From assembly GCA_016648135.1 (NCBI GenBank), contig JADDOH010000501.1:1-64000 (forward strand): a stretch of DNA of 64,000 bases, in the 5' to 3' direction. How positions within the stretch are numbered: the first letter of the stretch is position 1; every line of letters begins with the position of its first letter. The notes under the pieces were generated by a model, which worked only from the letters and a program-made list of their open reading frames with translations, was not told where the DNA came from and did not search any database. The translations under genes were made by a program, and so were the position numbers. This DNA is from Agrypnia vestita. Lineage: Eukaryota > Arthropoda > Insecta > Trichoptera > Phryganeidae. Shown here in pieces: positions 24,101 through 34,065 of this stretch.

Positions 24101-24823
24101 GCGCTAAAATCATGTAAACCAAAACAATCAAAGAAGTGCCTTATTCTTTCAGATTCCTTAAGTTCTCTGCTCAAAATTAAATCCAGCCCCTTTCGGCACC
24201 CTGATGATCAGATCTGCATGGAAATTCGGAGTATAATTCACGACCTTTCCTTGGATAAATTTGAAATTGTTTTGGCTTGGATTCCGAGTCATGTAGGCAT
24301 CCCTGGTAATGAAATGGTAGACTCGCTGGCTAAAAATGCAATCTCACAGGGGGATGCCACATTTTCCACTATTCCAGTGAGCGATCTTTTCAATATTACA
24401 AGAAACGATGCCGCACTTCAGTGGCAGTCTCATTGGGACCTCACTAAAATGTCAAAAGGTCGACACTACGCCGCTATTCAGCCACTTATCCCATCTCGAA
24501 CCTGGTTTCACAGGATCAGATTGAGCAAGAGGGAGACTTCAATGGTTTGCCGAATGCGTCTGGGTCATTGCTCTATCCGCTTACACCTTGCAAAAATTCA
24601 TGTTCTTAACTCCTCAATCTGTGAGTGTGGACAAGAGGAGGAGGATTTGAACCACTTGTTTTTCAATTGCATTTTAAATGTCGGTACTCAGTCCCTACTC
24701 CAGGATCTTGCAGATCTTAATGTCCCTTTCCCTACAAATATCCAGCTCTTGCTTACAGACTGCCGACGGGAAGTATTGAAAGTGTTACTACGATTTTTAG
24801 AGAGTAATTGCATTGAGCTGTAA
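21125..24823 (+). CDS. LINE ORF2: endonuclease, reverse transcriptase, RNase H
   Basis: This is a 1232-residue replication enzyme. An AP-type endonuclease occupies about 1-220 (SETWFKQN near the start, GDLNAHS at 130-136, SDH at 205-207), used to nick the target and prime reverse transcription. The reverse transcriptase core lies around 450-720 (YRPIALSS, FGFRKKKS, AAFIDIRGAYDNV, LPQGSVLSPLLYS near 622, catalytic YADD 652-655). An RNase H domain begins at FTDGSK (Asp 949) and continues through TAECLAIREAL, SDSLSSL and WIPSHVGIPGNEMVDSLAK near 1053-1071, so all four acidic positions are present. A Cys/His-containing tail follows (CECGQEEEDLNHLFFNC). The frame is fully open. The ATG at 21125 lies inside ORF1 in another frame, so translation would need reinitiation or coupling. 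Confidence 0.95.
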   Translation: MASDVQILQWNSRSAVCNKHEIVSLLKTYNIDIAAISETWFKQNYLFKIPGFSCLRDDRPDGKGGVALLIKNSFSFSQIPLPSFPSFQIVGAKVNDVGYVSVYCPPNGTFDIDAWNSVISLLPSSFFILGDLNAHSQSWGSAFCDRSGTNIISFIDDNNLIILNDGSPTRFSPPSQRASAVDLSICSNSLAASTSWSILGDPHSSDHFPIILSFVSKSPKSPVKRVPKFNFKKANWNHFRELLESSTAPLPLHITSEEIQSTFSQLISIIQHAADKSIPKSNPNPKFPASPPWWDEECTQAVRRRKTAMSTYKKDMSMANYLVVKKTQAQTKKFLRKKKRKGWQQFCTSISPTTPISTVWTMIRKYRSSFIPSVKRSSNNLWLGVFADNLAPPHVPHISESPSLTHFSSPTSWLDAPFAIQELTYPLQNLKNSSPGLDKISYIMIQHFPTSTLNYYLFVINKIFETGQIPEEWKAQLVLPILKPNKDPDFGCSYRPIALSSCMLKVVEHMIKNRIDWYAEHNELLSSSQFGFRKKKSVFDNLSILTSDIRISLSLGKCTAAAFIDIRGAYDNVSPILLKYKLIKLGLPLKLVQLVFNILCERTILIDGPSHKLIRNLWKGLPQGSVLSPLLYSLFTADLEESIREICSILQYADDIAIYCSDKDIHVALKKLARALSGLNSWLISNGLEMAPSKSQAIVFSRKHRISQTCVTFDGFSIPLANEIKFLGIIFNRKLNWASQVNSMVSKCETKLNLLRATSGVWWGSHPLTLKLMYNAFIRNHIDYASFLLDPLPKYLGIKLDKIQSKCLRLIIGAMRSSPINALQVETLEPPLAIRRQYLADNFTIKCFRVPNHPILAISQSLLDLTKSSAYWKGKTPPLLTRSFSRLGSFIPRVQSNPVLPIYKFPFSNHIFSPKVISLGIDKFTPNPKRIFSEIINKEWYGWTQIFTDGSKLQATGCTGAAFYCPNDGIQGIFQLPKETSIFTAECLAIREALKSCKPKQSKKCLILSDSLSSLLKIKSSPFRHPDDQICMEIRSIIHDLSLDKFEIVLAWIPSHVGIPGNEMVDSLAKNAISQGDATFSTIPVSDLFNITRNDAALQWQSHWDLTKMSKGRHYAAIQPLIPSRTWFHRIRLSKRETSMVCRMRLGHCSIRLHLAKIHVLNSSICECGQEEEDLNHLFFNCILNVGTQSLLQDLADLNVPFPTNIQLLLTDCRREVLKVLLRFLESNCIEL

Positions 24824-24926
24824 TGTTTATGTCGATGACCTATTGACTAGTTTTTGGCAATAACACCCTTTTACTGGGTGACAAGCCATTAAATTTAAAA
24901 AAAAAAAAAAAAAAACTGTCAAGGAG

Positions 24927-26257
24927 GGTCCCGTTAATGAGTCATCCATTAGAGCGACGACCGCGGCCGAGGGAGAGAGATTAAAATCTCACGATGAGTC
25001 ACTCGGGCCGCGGGCGCGCTTAATTAAATATTTTAAATTTTGTTTTGAGATAAAATCGCAAAGTAAAAATCAGGTAGTCGCCTACGGAGCGGTCAGCTAC
25101 AGTGTACTTGCCCGCATCTCTGTACCAATAGAAATACGGGCAGGTAACAACCGACACCCACACGGCTCGTGACTTGAGATAGCGCGCCGTACATTTTTTC
25201 GTACGGCGCTAAATTTAGATTCACTATCGCTAGAGAGCTCAATAATCAAAGTGTGAGGTGTCATTTTCTTCAGAAAAACAAGGGCTACCTGATGCGATAT
25301 TAATAATTTAGATATTTTCATAAATAAAAAAGTTTCATTTTTTGTCACATGCACGCGATTTGCAAGCGCTGACATGCCCGGACAGTAATCTGCGTATTAC
25401 ACCCACATGCGGGCATGTCAGACGCACATTTTGACATATGACTCATTAGCGGGAGATATGAGAGAGCGGATTTATCTTAAAAAATATCCGCGCGCCGCGA
25501 GATATGCGCCGCCGATGCACGGTATCGCCGGCGCCCAGCGGTCGTTCCGCTAGGCCGAGTGCACAGCTTCCGTGGTCCACCACGTTACGCCGATGCCTAC
25601 AATAAAGATGTAAATCCCCTCTCTCAGTAATCCCTTTTTGGCAGTTATTTTCCCGTTATTTTTGCTGGACCCAAATAAAAAGGCTGCGAAAACCTAGCGA
25701 AACCACAGTGCTCTCAGTGCCTTAGTGCCAGTAAATATTTGTTGCCGTGTATGTGCGACAAATAGTTTTTACAACGTCACTCTGCTCGTTTTTCGCTAGG
25801 TTTCCTTCTGAAACAAAAACTTTGCTTTTATTTTCTTGTGTGTAAATTGTTGTGAATTAAAACCCCTGAAGAAACACCGTCGATCGTAGCGTTGCTCTCC
25901 GGTGTTTCCAAAGTATCATTATCATCAACAAGATTTAGAAGCGAGTTGTGACTCATCGTCAGTGACGTCACGACGCCCGGAGCACAGCAGACAGGCGAGT
26001 AATCGGTGATCCACCCTATTCTAAAATAATTATTTGTTACGGGCGTGTCTGTCCGTAACATCCCGTCTTTTGAATATCTTTCCGCATTGAATTCAAATGC
26101 GCAGGGAATTTCTTGGCCAAATAGTTGACAATCCTCGCCTATCATAATTGACTACTCAAAGTCAGAGGTAAAGGAAATTATTACCGGGGATTTGTTTTCC
26201 TGAGGTAAAGCGGCCAATCTCACGTCACACAGTGATCGACTTCAATGTCATGTTTAA
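24927..26257. other. GC-richer non-coding block before the Penelope ORF
   Basis: TCCCGTTAATGAGTCAT at 24931 is inverted near 25437-25454 (ATGACTCATTAGCGGGA), and CCCGCAT/ATGCGGG words recur inside, suggesting a small foldback element split from its left neighbour by the LINE. From about 25580 the sequence is probably the 5' untranslated part or pseudo-LTR of the Penelope element, but no ribozyme or boundary was found there. A stop codon at 26255-26257 closes the frame upstream. Confidence 0.45.
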
Positions 26258-28234
26258 ATAAAATTATATTTGCGCGTGGAAAGGCTTCTAGCACAACTGT
26301 ATCTTAAAACTGTATCGCGGCCTTGTCCAATGAAAGGCTGGATATCAGTTTTAGCTAAAGGTTTGAATTTCGCCATAGCACCAAAAAGCATTCCAGTTGA
26401 CGACATAATCTGCGGCGTAGAAGCGGCATTGCGCAAGATTCCAGTGGCCATCGCAGAAGAAATTAGACAGGATACATGCGCTATATTAAGAAAGGCTAAG
26501 CCTCCGCGTCCCAATATATCCAAAGAGGAACACGCAGCTATAAAGAGCCTTCGCGCAAACGAAGAGATCCTGATTCTTCCAGCAGACAAAGGCAATGCCA
26601 CAGTGATTTTGGACCAAGTAGACTACATAGCGAAGATGCGGGGACTTTTGGAAAGCAGCACTTATAAGAAAATCAAGAAGAATCCAACGGATAGAATCGA
26701 CAGAAAAACTAGGGAGCTGGTCAAAGCTTCCAGTATTCCAGCCGATTTGCATTTCAAACTATTTGTGCAAGCGTCAAAAACACCAGCAATCTACGGGCTT
26801 CCCAAAATACATAAGGATGGAGTGCCACTAAGACCAATTGTGAGCGCAATAGGAGCGCCAACATACAAGCTGTCACAATATTTGGCCGGTCTCCTACAGA
26901 TGCAGACGGGGAAGACGTCCTCATGGGTGAAAGACTCAGCACACTTCGTCAATATGCTAAAAGAAATAAAGTGTGAAAGGGGTGATATACTAGTCAGTTT
27001 TGACGTCATATCCCTCTTCACTAATGTGCCTGTGGACGACGCTATGAGTCTGTTGGAAGAAATTTATGATGAAGACATCTGCGCACTGTTTGAGCACTGC
27101 CTGACGAGTGGATACTTTTCTTTCCAAGGTGAGCTCTTCCAACAAGTGGAAGGCGTAGCGATGGGTAATCCACTTTCTCCGGTGATTGCTAACTTTTTTA
27201 TGGAGAAATTCGAAGAAACAGCACTGGACACAGCATCCTTTACTCCGAAGGTCTGGTGGAGATACGTCGATGACGTGTTTGCAATCTGGCCGCATGGTGA
27301 AGACAAACTAGGTGATTTTTTGGGACACCTTAATTCACTACATAAGAACCTGAAGTTCACCATGGAGATAGAGAAAGACAACGTGCTGCCTTTTCTTGAT
27401 GTTGAAATAAAAAAGAAAGCCGATGGGAGTTTCGGACACAGAGTTTATAGGAAGCCTACACATACCAACCGTTATCTACATGCGAACTCCCACCATCATC
27501 CTGCTCAAAAAAGAGGTCTCATCAACACTTTGGCCACGAGGGCCAAAAGGATATGCCAAGATGAATATCTACAGGAGGAAATGATAACACTCAGCGACGC
27601 ACTGGAAGGCAATGGTTACCAGAAGCGACAGATACAACGCGTCATAAGTACGAGGTCTGTTCGCCCTGAAAAACATACAGAACCTGAGTGCAAAGGCATC
27701 GCCTTTCTGCCTTTTGTCCAAAGCGTTACAGACAGAATTGCCAGAGCTCTCAAGAAAAGAGACATTAAGACAGTTTTTGGTGCCAACTTCAAAATTAAAG
27801 ATATGTTGAGATCAGCAAAGGATCGAGATCGCTTAGAAACGGACGGTGTGTATAGACTCGATTGTCAAGACTGCGATAAAGTATACGTGGGGCAAACGGC
27901 GCGTACCATTTCCAAAAGGGTCAACGAGCACAAACGGGCATGCAAACTCGGTCATCCAGAAAAATCAGCACTGGCTGAGCATTTTCTGGATACCGGCCAT
28001 CATTTTGCATTCGAACCGAAAATCCTTGGAAAGCCTAAGAGTCACCATGCGCGTCTTATCAAGGAAGCACTAGAAATTTACAAGCATCCGATAAACATTA
28101 ATAGAGATGATGGTCTCAAATTAAAAACATCTTGGTATCCGGCGCTTCAAAGTCATTCTCGTCGCAGACTCCGCAGAGATAGTGATCAGACAACAGATGA
28201 ATCATACATACAACACAATACAAACACATCATGA
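26258..28234 (+). CDS. Penelope-like element polyprotein: reverse transcriptase plus GIY-YIG endonuclease
   Basis: Residue numbers count from 26270. The family signature LAKGLNFAIAPKSIP is followed by ILILPADKGNATVILD and IYGLPKIHKDGVPLRPIVS. The RT motifs SFDVISLFTNVPV (about 242-254), GVAMGNPLSP (about 295) and RYVDDVFAIW (YVDD at 332-335) come next. The C-terminus carries a GIY-YIG nuclease: GVYRLDCQDCDKVYVGQTAR from 526, then KRVNEHKRACK, SALAEHFLDTGHHF and a distal glutamate-containing helix. The order is that of Penelope retroelements. The true N-terminus is damaged: the frame opens after a stop at 26255, and LSNERLDI appears in another frame near 26320, suggesting compensating frameshifts. 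Hence it is probably inactive despite a long frame of about 654 residues. Confidence 0.93.
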   Translation: MKLYLRVERLLAQLYLKTVSRPCPMKGWISVLAKGLNFAIAPKSIPVDDIICGVEAALRKIPVAIAEEIRQDTCAILRKAKPPRPNISKEEHAAIKSLRANEEILILPADKGNATVILDQVDYIAKMRGLLESSTYKKIKKNPTDRIDRKTRELVKASSIPADLHFKLFVQASKTPAIYGLPKIHKDGVPLRPIVSAIGAPTYKLSQYLAGLLQMQTGKTSSWVKDSAHFVNMLKEIKCERGDILVSFDVISLFTNVPVDDAMSLLEEIYDEDICALFEHCLTSGYFSFQGELFQQVEGVAMGNPLSPVIANFFMEKFEETALDTASFTPKVWWRYVDDVFAIWPHGEDKLGDFLGHLNSLHKNLKFTMEIEKDNVLPFLDVEIKKKADGSFGHRVYRKPTHTNRYLHANSHHHPAQKRGLINTLATRAKRICQDEYLQEEMITLSDALEGNGYQKRQIQRVISTRSVRPEKHTEPECKGIAFLPFVQSVTDRIARALKKRDIKTVFGANFKIKDMLRSAKDRDRLETDGVYRLDCQDCDKVYVGQTARTISKRVNEHKRACKLGHPEKSALAEHFLDTGHHFAFEPKILGKPKSHHARLIKEALEIYKHPININRDDGLKLKTSWYPALQSHSRRRLRRDSDQTTDESYIQHNTNTS

Positions 28235-28290
28235 CTTCGGCACGGTATTGCAAGCTGATACTTAACCACAACACCAACATTCAAGACAAC

Positions 28291-28343
28291 ACATCAGCCC
28301 TGATGATGGACCCTGCAATGGGATCCGAAACGTCGGCCCGAAA
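28291..28343 (+). ncRNA. Hammerhead-ribozyme-like motif in the Penelope 3' end
   Basis: The core box CTGATGA (28300-28306) is followed by a stem-loop GGACCC-TGCAAT-GGGATCC and then GAAACGTC (28327-28334). A short GCC/GGC helix encloses the motif. This is the C-U-G-A-U-G-A / G-A-A-A order of hammerheads, and such motifs are known from Penelope-like elements. The tiny stem III (ACGT) suggests action as a dimer. Cleavage is inferred, not shown. Confidence 0.7.
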
Positions 28344-28390
28344 GGTCGTAACAACACGGCATAATACCCCAGTAAACACAAACTTGAAGA
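28342..28390 (+). mobile_element. Penelope element 3' terminal segment
   Basis: The 49 bases AAGGTCGTAACAACACGG through AAACTTGAAGA are identical to both arms of the palindrome at 7511-7618, which defines the likely 3' terminus at 28390. Confidence 0.8.
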
Positions 28391-30429
28391 TTAGCCAATA
28401 AGTAAGGAAGTAGAAATGTATTTATATTATTTTTAAAATCACTTGTAAGACGGTTGGTCGATACATCAATTTTTCCATCTTGTCAAAATTTGTGTTTCCT
28501 GCACCCTGATGATTCCTCCTTAGGTTACCAACAACCGACAACGTAATATTTTGATGTTGATGTGTCAAAGTTTTCCAGTTTTATAGTATAGTAACTAAAT
28601 CTATGATTTCATATATAATTATATTTTTGTACATTTTTATTTTTGTAAAATTTTAATAGTGTACTTACTTACGTATTATTTTAATTTTTATAAATTTTTG
28701 ACAGATTTACGAAAATATTTATTATCCCTGTCTTCCATTCCTAAACTTATTTGTGGTTCATACTTTATTATAGCGAAATATAAGTAGATTTGTCCTCATT
28801 ATCTATGCCACTGAGGCCTGCAGTCGATGTATATATCACCAATCAGGTATTAATGATGGTATTTTTACCAGACACACTAACCGTTATTTGAGATTTGTAT
28901 CTGATTGCGTTGATGATTGGCAACAGCTTTTTTTTCAATTTGACAGGTAACAATTGGACTAGACACCAATTATATCTTAGTTATCAATCATCGATAAAAT
29001 CAGATACAAATCCCAAATAAATGCACCGAAATTAACCTGTTAAAATAACAATTTAACCATCATATCAGATAGTCCGAATGCAGTGTAAATTGTGTTACAC
29101 ACATTCACTAGGTTTAACTAAAAAATTTCTTAGGTTTTCAATCGTCGTGCTATTTTGATGTATGTCCACAACCTCTCTGGTCAATGCTTCTGATCACATT
29201 TATTATTATGTTATCTATGATCACATTGCAGGGTCCATCCTCAGGGTTGATACATTAACATAGAAAATTTCACAATAATGCTGCAGTTGATGATACCTGC
29301 TGCAGTTTGCATTAAGAAGAATGAAACAGATTGAGATTAAACACTTTATGCACATCTTAGATTGTGCTTCAGAGTTTTAGAAATCGTCATGATCTTGGTT
29401 ATTATTTGGGGATTTTTTGAAATTAAAATAATGATAAAGTATCTAAGAAACCGTTGCCACAATACAACACACCATCCTGCTTAATTATGCAAAGATGATA
29501 GAAACAGCAACGACTTCATTAGACTTTACTATTTCAATAATGAAAGACTAAATAATACTTGGTTAAAATACAAAGCTTTATTGACATTGAAAGTAATTTT
29601 GCAAACACTTAATCAGTAATATTGTACTGAGGTATACATTTATAATGTATACAATGATTTTATCGACATTTGAACATGACTACTTTCAGTCATTAATACA
29701 GCAGTTGTTAACTATTAATAAGTGTTTTGCTGAGTGAAAATAGTATTCATGTTAGAAAGATAGTGACTGTTGTCCTGTGATAAGCCAATTTTGCAAACAC
29801 AAGTTCAAAGTCAATACTTTTGTAATAAAGTTCTAATTGTTATAATAATACAAATCATTGTTTTTGAATATATGAAATAACTAAAGGTAAAATTGTGACT
29901 AGGACTGCATTATCATTAGTGTTGCCCGTTTCGTTCTACTTCGGCGTTTGACTTCTGGCATATCCACGGACTACGAGCTGCGCAGTAACTTCTGGTGGCG
30001 ATCTCTGCTTCACCAGCGAAGACGACTGAGCCACAAAATTAAAAAAGTGTTCTTGTCCGGAACACATCATTTTTAAATTAAAAAACAGTGACATGAGGAA
30101 AATGATTGTTTACTATTTTTTTACAATACATAAATTATTGGAGAAATATAAATACGCTTTCTTTAAATTCTAGACTTAAAACATTCAGAATTTGGATAAA
30201 AATGTATGGTTATCTCGTTTCCTCGCACCCTTTCTGTCTTGCAATGAATATGTAAATATCCACGCTTGTGCAATGTTTATCTGATATTATGTTTTTTAAA
30301 GGGGATTTAAATGTGCAAGAATAAATACCTAAACTGCATTGTAAATGTGTTTTCTCCACTTTTTTAATCCCCAATCAGATGCTTTGACATGTCTCCTGTT
30401 CAATGTAGCCCTATAAAAAATTATCAGGG
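28391..30429. other. Mostly AT-rich; one possible exon near 29927-30082
   Basis: Only one stretch looks coding. On the plus strand after CATTAG (29924) the frame reads VARFVLLRRLTSGI, DYELRSNFWWRSLLHQRRR, then HKIKKVF to a stop at about 30080. The minus strand over the same bases is also open after a GGCTCAG acceptor (VFAGEAEIATRSY or another frame). The base composition is richer in GC than its surroundings. I do not recognise either product. The rest shows nothing. Confidence 0.3.
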
Positions 30430-31300
30430 ACTCAAATATATACAGGTACTAAAGGCAATATCATCTTCAAGTCGGTTCAACAGCTTAATTACGCAGGTGA
30501 TATTGATATAATTGGACAATCACTCGAAGACAACAGAAAGAAAAGATAGTAAGGCTCATCATCAATGAAGATAAAACAGAATTGATGATCGCATCAAACA
30601 CATGTGGTCCAACTTCCTAAATACATAGTCCACTTACCTGGGCTCCACAGTTACTGGCGAAAACGACATAACAAAAGATATCAGGAGGGGGGAAATGGCT
30701 GCAAACCTTTGTTACAATGGTCTTCAGAAACATTTAAAGTCAAAGCTAATCAGAATAATCTCCAAAATCTTATTCTAGAAAACCCCGATGAGGCCATTTC
30801 TGACATATACCTCTGAAACCTGGGTTTCAGAGGCATATGTCAAAATGCTAAAGAAAGAAAGAAGAAAAAAAGCCCTAGAACGATCCATTGCCGCATTTGA
30901 GAGAAGGATCTTCAGAACAGTCTAAGGTAGGTACTAAGTCTAAGGTAGGTAGGTAAGAGATCATAAAAGTTGGCATCGTCGATACAACAGAGAGTTATAT
31001 GACACGTATGGAGAGCCCGATGTGATCAGTTCCATCAAGGTGGGGCGCTTGAGGTGGGGTGGTCATGTAATCAGAAGGAACGACGACAACCCTGGAAAAC
31101 GCCTCACGCTCTCCACACCACAAGGACAAAGAAGACCAGGAAGGCCCAAAATGCGATGGATGGACTTTGTCAACACTGATACATCCATATTACTGAATAA
31201 TAAACTGGAGGACAAAAGCAACAGACAGACATTAATGGAGAAGATTTCTGGATTCAGTTAAGGTCCACCCACAATTGTCGAGCTTGCGATGATGATGATA
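30430..31300 (+). pseudogene. Broken RTE-like LINE, RT end and C-terminal tail
   Basis: Scattered frames read IFKSVQQLNYAGDIDIIGQS, a decayed YADD box (YAGD). Then come IINEDKTELMIAS and, at 31000-31260, VGRLRWGGHVIRRNDDNPGK, GQRRPGRPKMRWMDFV. The last part is the common LINE tail RLRWxGHVxRMxDxxPxR and RRPGRPKxRWxD. It ends near a GATGATGATGATAAATG run (31290-31306). Many stops and frameshifts make it dead. A short hairpin lies inside at about 30801-30841. Confidence 0.8.
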
Positions 31301-31773
31301 AATGTGTCCTGAATATATGCGAGAGGGGATATACTTCCGCTGTATCCTATTGCTTGCTTGAGTTGTCATTTTCCTTAAGTTTACAGGATCATCCCTCCTA
31401 GGTGAGGATTTGCAAGTCCTGCCTAATTATTGCGGGCTGACGGTCAAAGCCGTTGCCGAGAAGTTGGCTTAAGCCCTGACCTATTAGGTATTTATTATAT
31501 TTATTACCATATTTTCATTAAAATTACATGCAACAATGTGCAAAACTATCATAAAAAACAATTGGAAAAATAAAGATTAACTTGATAATGAATTAACTAC
31601 TCGTTAATCATTATATTTATAGCAAAAATGAGTATATCTTATCTACAGATATATAGTATGTACAATTTCTGAAGATAAGACACCTGAATTAATATATAAG
31701 TATTGTACTTTGCCTTTAGCCATTAGTCATTGGTCTTGCATTTTGCGAAATTTTTTTGGTGTTATTTAGTTGT
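31301..31773. other. No gene recognised
   Basis: AT-rich flank between the dead LINE and the duplicated intron-exon block. Confidence 0.4.
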
Positions 31774-32304
31774 CGTGCAGCTATTTGATGTCGATTGAAA
31801 ACTTTCATGGTTCTCCAAAATTTTGACTGATACGTTCAATTGTACGTATTATAATATTATGTGCGAATGGTCTCTATGAAAATTTGATAACGGATAAATA
31901 AAAATCATGTATATGTATTTCCTAATGTTGTACATTTTCTTATATGTAAAAATCTAAAATAAAAAGTACATTTTCATCCTAGATTTTGACTGCAAGTGTT
32001 GCCAATCAGGCCACACCTCCGCCGTCTCGTCGCCTCCCTCTCTGCACCTCGTGCAGCTATTTGATGTCGTTTGAAAACTTTCATGGTTCTCCAAAATGTC
32101 TACTGATACACTCAATTGTACGTATTATAATATCATGTGCGAATGGTCTCTATGAAAATCTGATAACGGATAAATAAAAATCACGTATATGTATTTCCTA
32201 ATGTTGTACATTTTATTATATGTAAAAATCTAAAAAAAAAGTACTTTTCATCATAGATTTTGACTGCAAGTGCTGCCACTCAGGCCACACCTCCGCCGTC
32301 TCGT
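31774..32304 (+). repeat. Tandem duplication, 276-bp period, copying part of an exon
   Basis: CGTGCAGCTATTTGATGTCG starts at 31774 and again at 32050. The two copies stay alike through TTTTGACTGCAAGTG and CAGGCCACACCTCCGCCGTC. The right copy continues into the working exon. The left copy (acceptor AG at 31981-31982) carries only its first part, ILTASVANQATPPPSR, then runs into intron sequence without a good donor. Confidence 0.85.
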
Positions 32305-32574
32305 CTGCCCCTACCAAGTCAAGTGCAGCCCGAACTAAGGAATCTGCATACGAACATTGTCTTAAGTAAGTATCCAAACAGTATAAAAAAAAACAAAATC
32401 AAATATAAAAGCTGAAATTACATTTGATTTTGTACAATATTTTCAGTCGTACGGAAAGCGCTAGAGGAAGTGACCTTGTGTGCGCTCCTCAATGGCGACC
32501 AGATCGTGCCCCTGCCCGAGACCTGGTGGGCGGGCCTCGCGTGCCAGCTTAACAACATCTCTCCTAATGCGCAG
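32257..32574 (+). CDS. Two exons of a large gene, possibly the USP9X/fat facets-like gene
   Basis: Exon 32257-32365 (acceptor CATCATAG, donor AA/GTAAGT) reads ILTASAATQATPPPSR then SQVQPELRNLHTNIVL. Exon 32447-32574 (acceptor TTTTCAG, donor CAG/GTATTT) completes a split isoleucine codon. It continues VRKALEEVTLCALLNGDQIV, then TWWAGLACQLNNISPNAQ. The phases fit each other (1), and the donor at 32574 is phase 0, the same as the acceptor at 54634. I do not recognise the domain from these residues alone: it looks like alpha-helical scaffold sequence. Assignment to the same gene as 63921 rests on strand, phase and order. The first 100 bases are partly duplicated upstream. Confidence 0.65.
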
Positions 32575-33059
32575 GTATTTATTTATCTAGCGGTAATTGT
32601 ATTTTTGTTTGAATCGCTTTATTTTTTAAATTTAAAAAAAAAACTAACCTATAAAAACCAAGTTTTTATTATACTCCCTTTCTCATTTGTATTGTTTTCA
32701 ATTTGATATTCTGTCAACATATTCCTCTTGCTTTAAGTTCATGTGGAAAATCTATTCCACGCATATTATTATCCTTAAAACTTATAGAATATTGAAAACG
32801 TAATAATTGGTATAGGGGAGCACGGCGTCGGCGAAACCGTCTGATCGGACCCATGGCTCGAGTCAGACTAGTTGAAACAGGTTTCGCGCCTTCTGTACGC
32901 GTGTATGGTTTCTAATTTGAAAAAACCTGTAAAATTTTGAAATCCGAAATTATACTATAATTAATTTTTTTAAACGAAAATTTGTTGGATCATTTTTATC
33001 GTCACCACGAGTCTGCCTGCAAAGTGTCAGCTCGATTGGATCACGGGAAAAGGGTTAAA
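32575..33059. other. Start of the large intron, no feature recognised
   Basis: AT-rich DNA downstream of the donor at 32575. Nothing conserved was noticed before the LINE fragment. Confidence 0.4.
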
Positions 33060-34065
33060 AATTTTCTATTTTTATCAATAATATTAAAAATGTAATTTTA
33101 AACTCGCGCTTTCTGTTATTCGCGGATGACTTAAAGCTTTTTTTTGGACGATTTTCATCTTCTCCAAGCAAATATATCAAATATATGTGAATATGGGGAA
33201 GGCGAAACATACTTATGTTTAATGTTTCCAAGTGTTCGGTTATATCTTTCACCAGAGCCCAAAAAACTCTATTCTATCGCTACAAAATGAACGACCAAAA
33301 TCTAACAAGAACGTCGAATGTTAAGGATCTCGGCATTAGATTTATGAGCAACCTGTCATTTCACGACCACATAGAGGCGGTCAGTGGTAATGCATTGAAA
33401 ATGTTAGGATTTTTTCTGCGTAAAGCCAGGGTTTTCAAAAATACCCGTGTACTGAGAACTCTTTACAACTTCTTGGTGCGAAGTAGACTCGAGAGTGGCT
33501 CAATGATTTGAGGACCACACTCACTTATGGTAGAGAAACTACAAAAAAAGTTTCTAAGATATCTCTACATGAGAGAGTATGGGCATTATCCTTGGCTTTA
33601 CCCGACCGAGTTCCTCCAGGGTATGCTTGGCTACAATAGTTTAGAGACTAGATGGAATGCGTATCTGATTATGCATTTTTATTGATTGTTGCGCGGTATG
33701 ATCGATAATCCTGAAATTATGCAGAGCATTGGTTTGTATGTTCCCGATAATTACCTAAGATAACGTCAGCATAGATTGTTTCACATTCCAATATACAGGA
33801 CTAACCTGCCAATGGTTATGCCTGTTGAAAGAGCTACTGCTATGTTGAACAACATTACTCTGGTTATCAATCTGTTCCATGTCTCTGAGAGAGTTTTCCG
33901 AAGCAGGATCTTCCTACGCCTTTTATATAAACTAATTTATGTACATTTGATTTTTTGTTGTTAGTATATTTTCTTACTTGTTAATAATATTAATGAATTA
34001 TGCATATGTTTGTAATGTGAATGTTGTATTAAAAAAAAAAATTGAATTGAATTGAATTGAAAAAA
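33060..34065 (+). pseudogene. 5'-truncated Jockey-like LINE fragment
   Basis: It opens in the RT catalytic region (SRFLLFADDLKLF at about 33104-33142). It continues MFNVSKCSVISFTRAQKTLF, VKDLGIRFMSNLSFHDHI, NALKMLGFFLRKARVF and LYNFLVRSRLESGSMI. This is the order VSKC / DLGVxxDxxLxFxxHI / LGFIxR found in Jockey-clade ORF2. Stops after GSMI and later break it. The 3' end is an (ATTGA)n repeat at 34041-34064. Confidence 0.85.

Larger units (their letters stand above)
19508..24913 (+). mobile_element. Full-length I/Jockey-superfamily LINE with target duplications
   Basis: The element is bounded by an exact 13-bp duplication AACTGTCAAGGAG (19495-19507 and 24914-24926; the first two A may belong to the tail). 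It has a short 5' UTR, two open ORFs, a 3' UTR with a stem-loop CACCC-TTTTACT-GGGTG (24864-24880) and a poly(A) tail. Both ORFs lack stops and frameshifts. About 5.4 kb with an RNase H domain places it near the I clade. Confidence 0.95.

Noticed and set aside
26486..27381. Several minus-strand frames over the Penelope ORF
   Set aside because: Shadows. The plus strand has RT and GIY-YIG motifs across the same bases.
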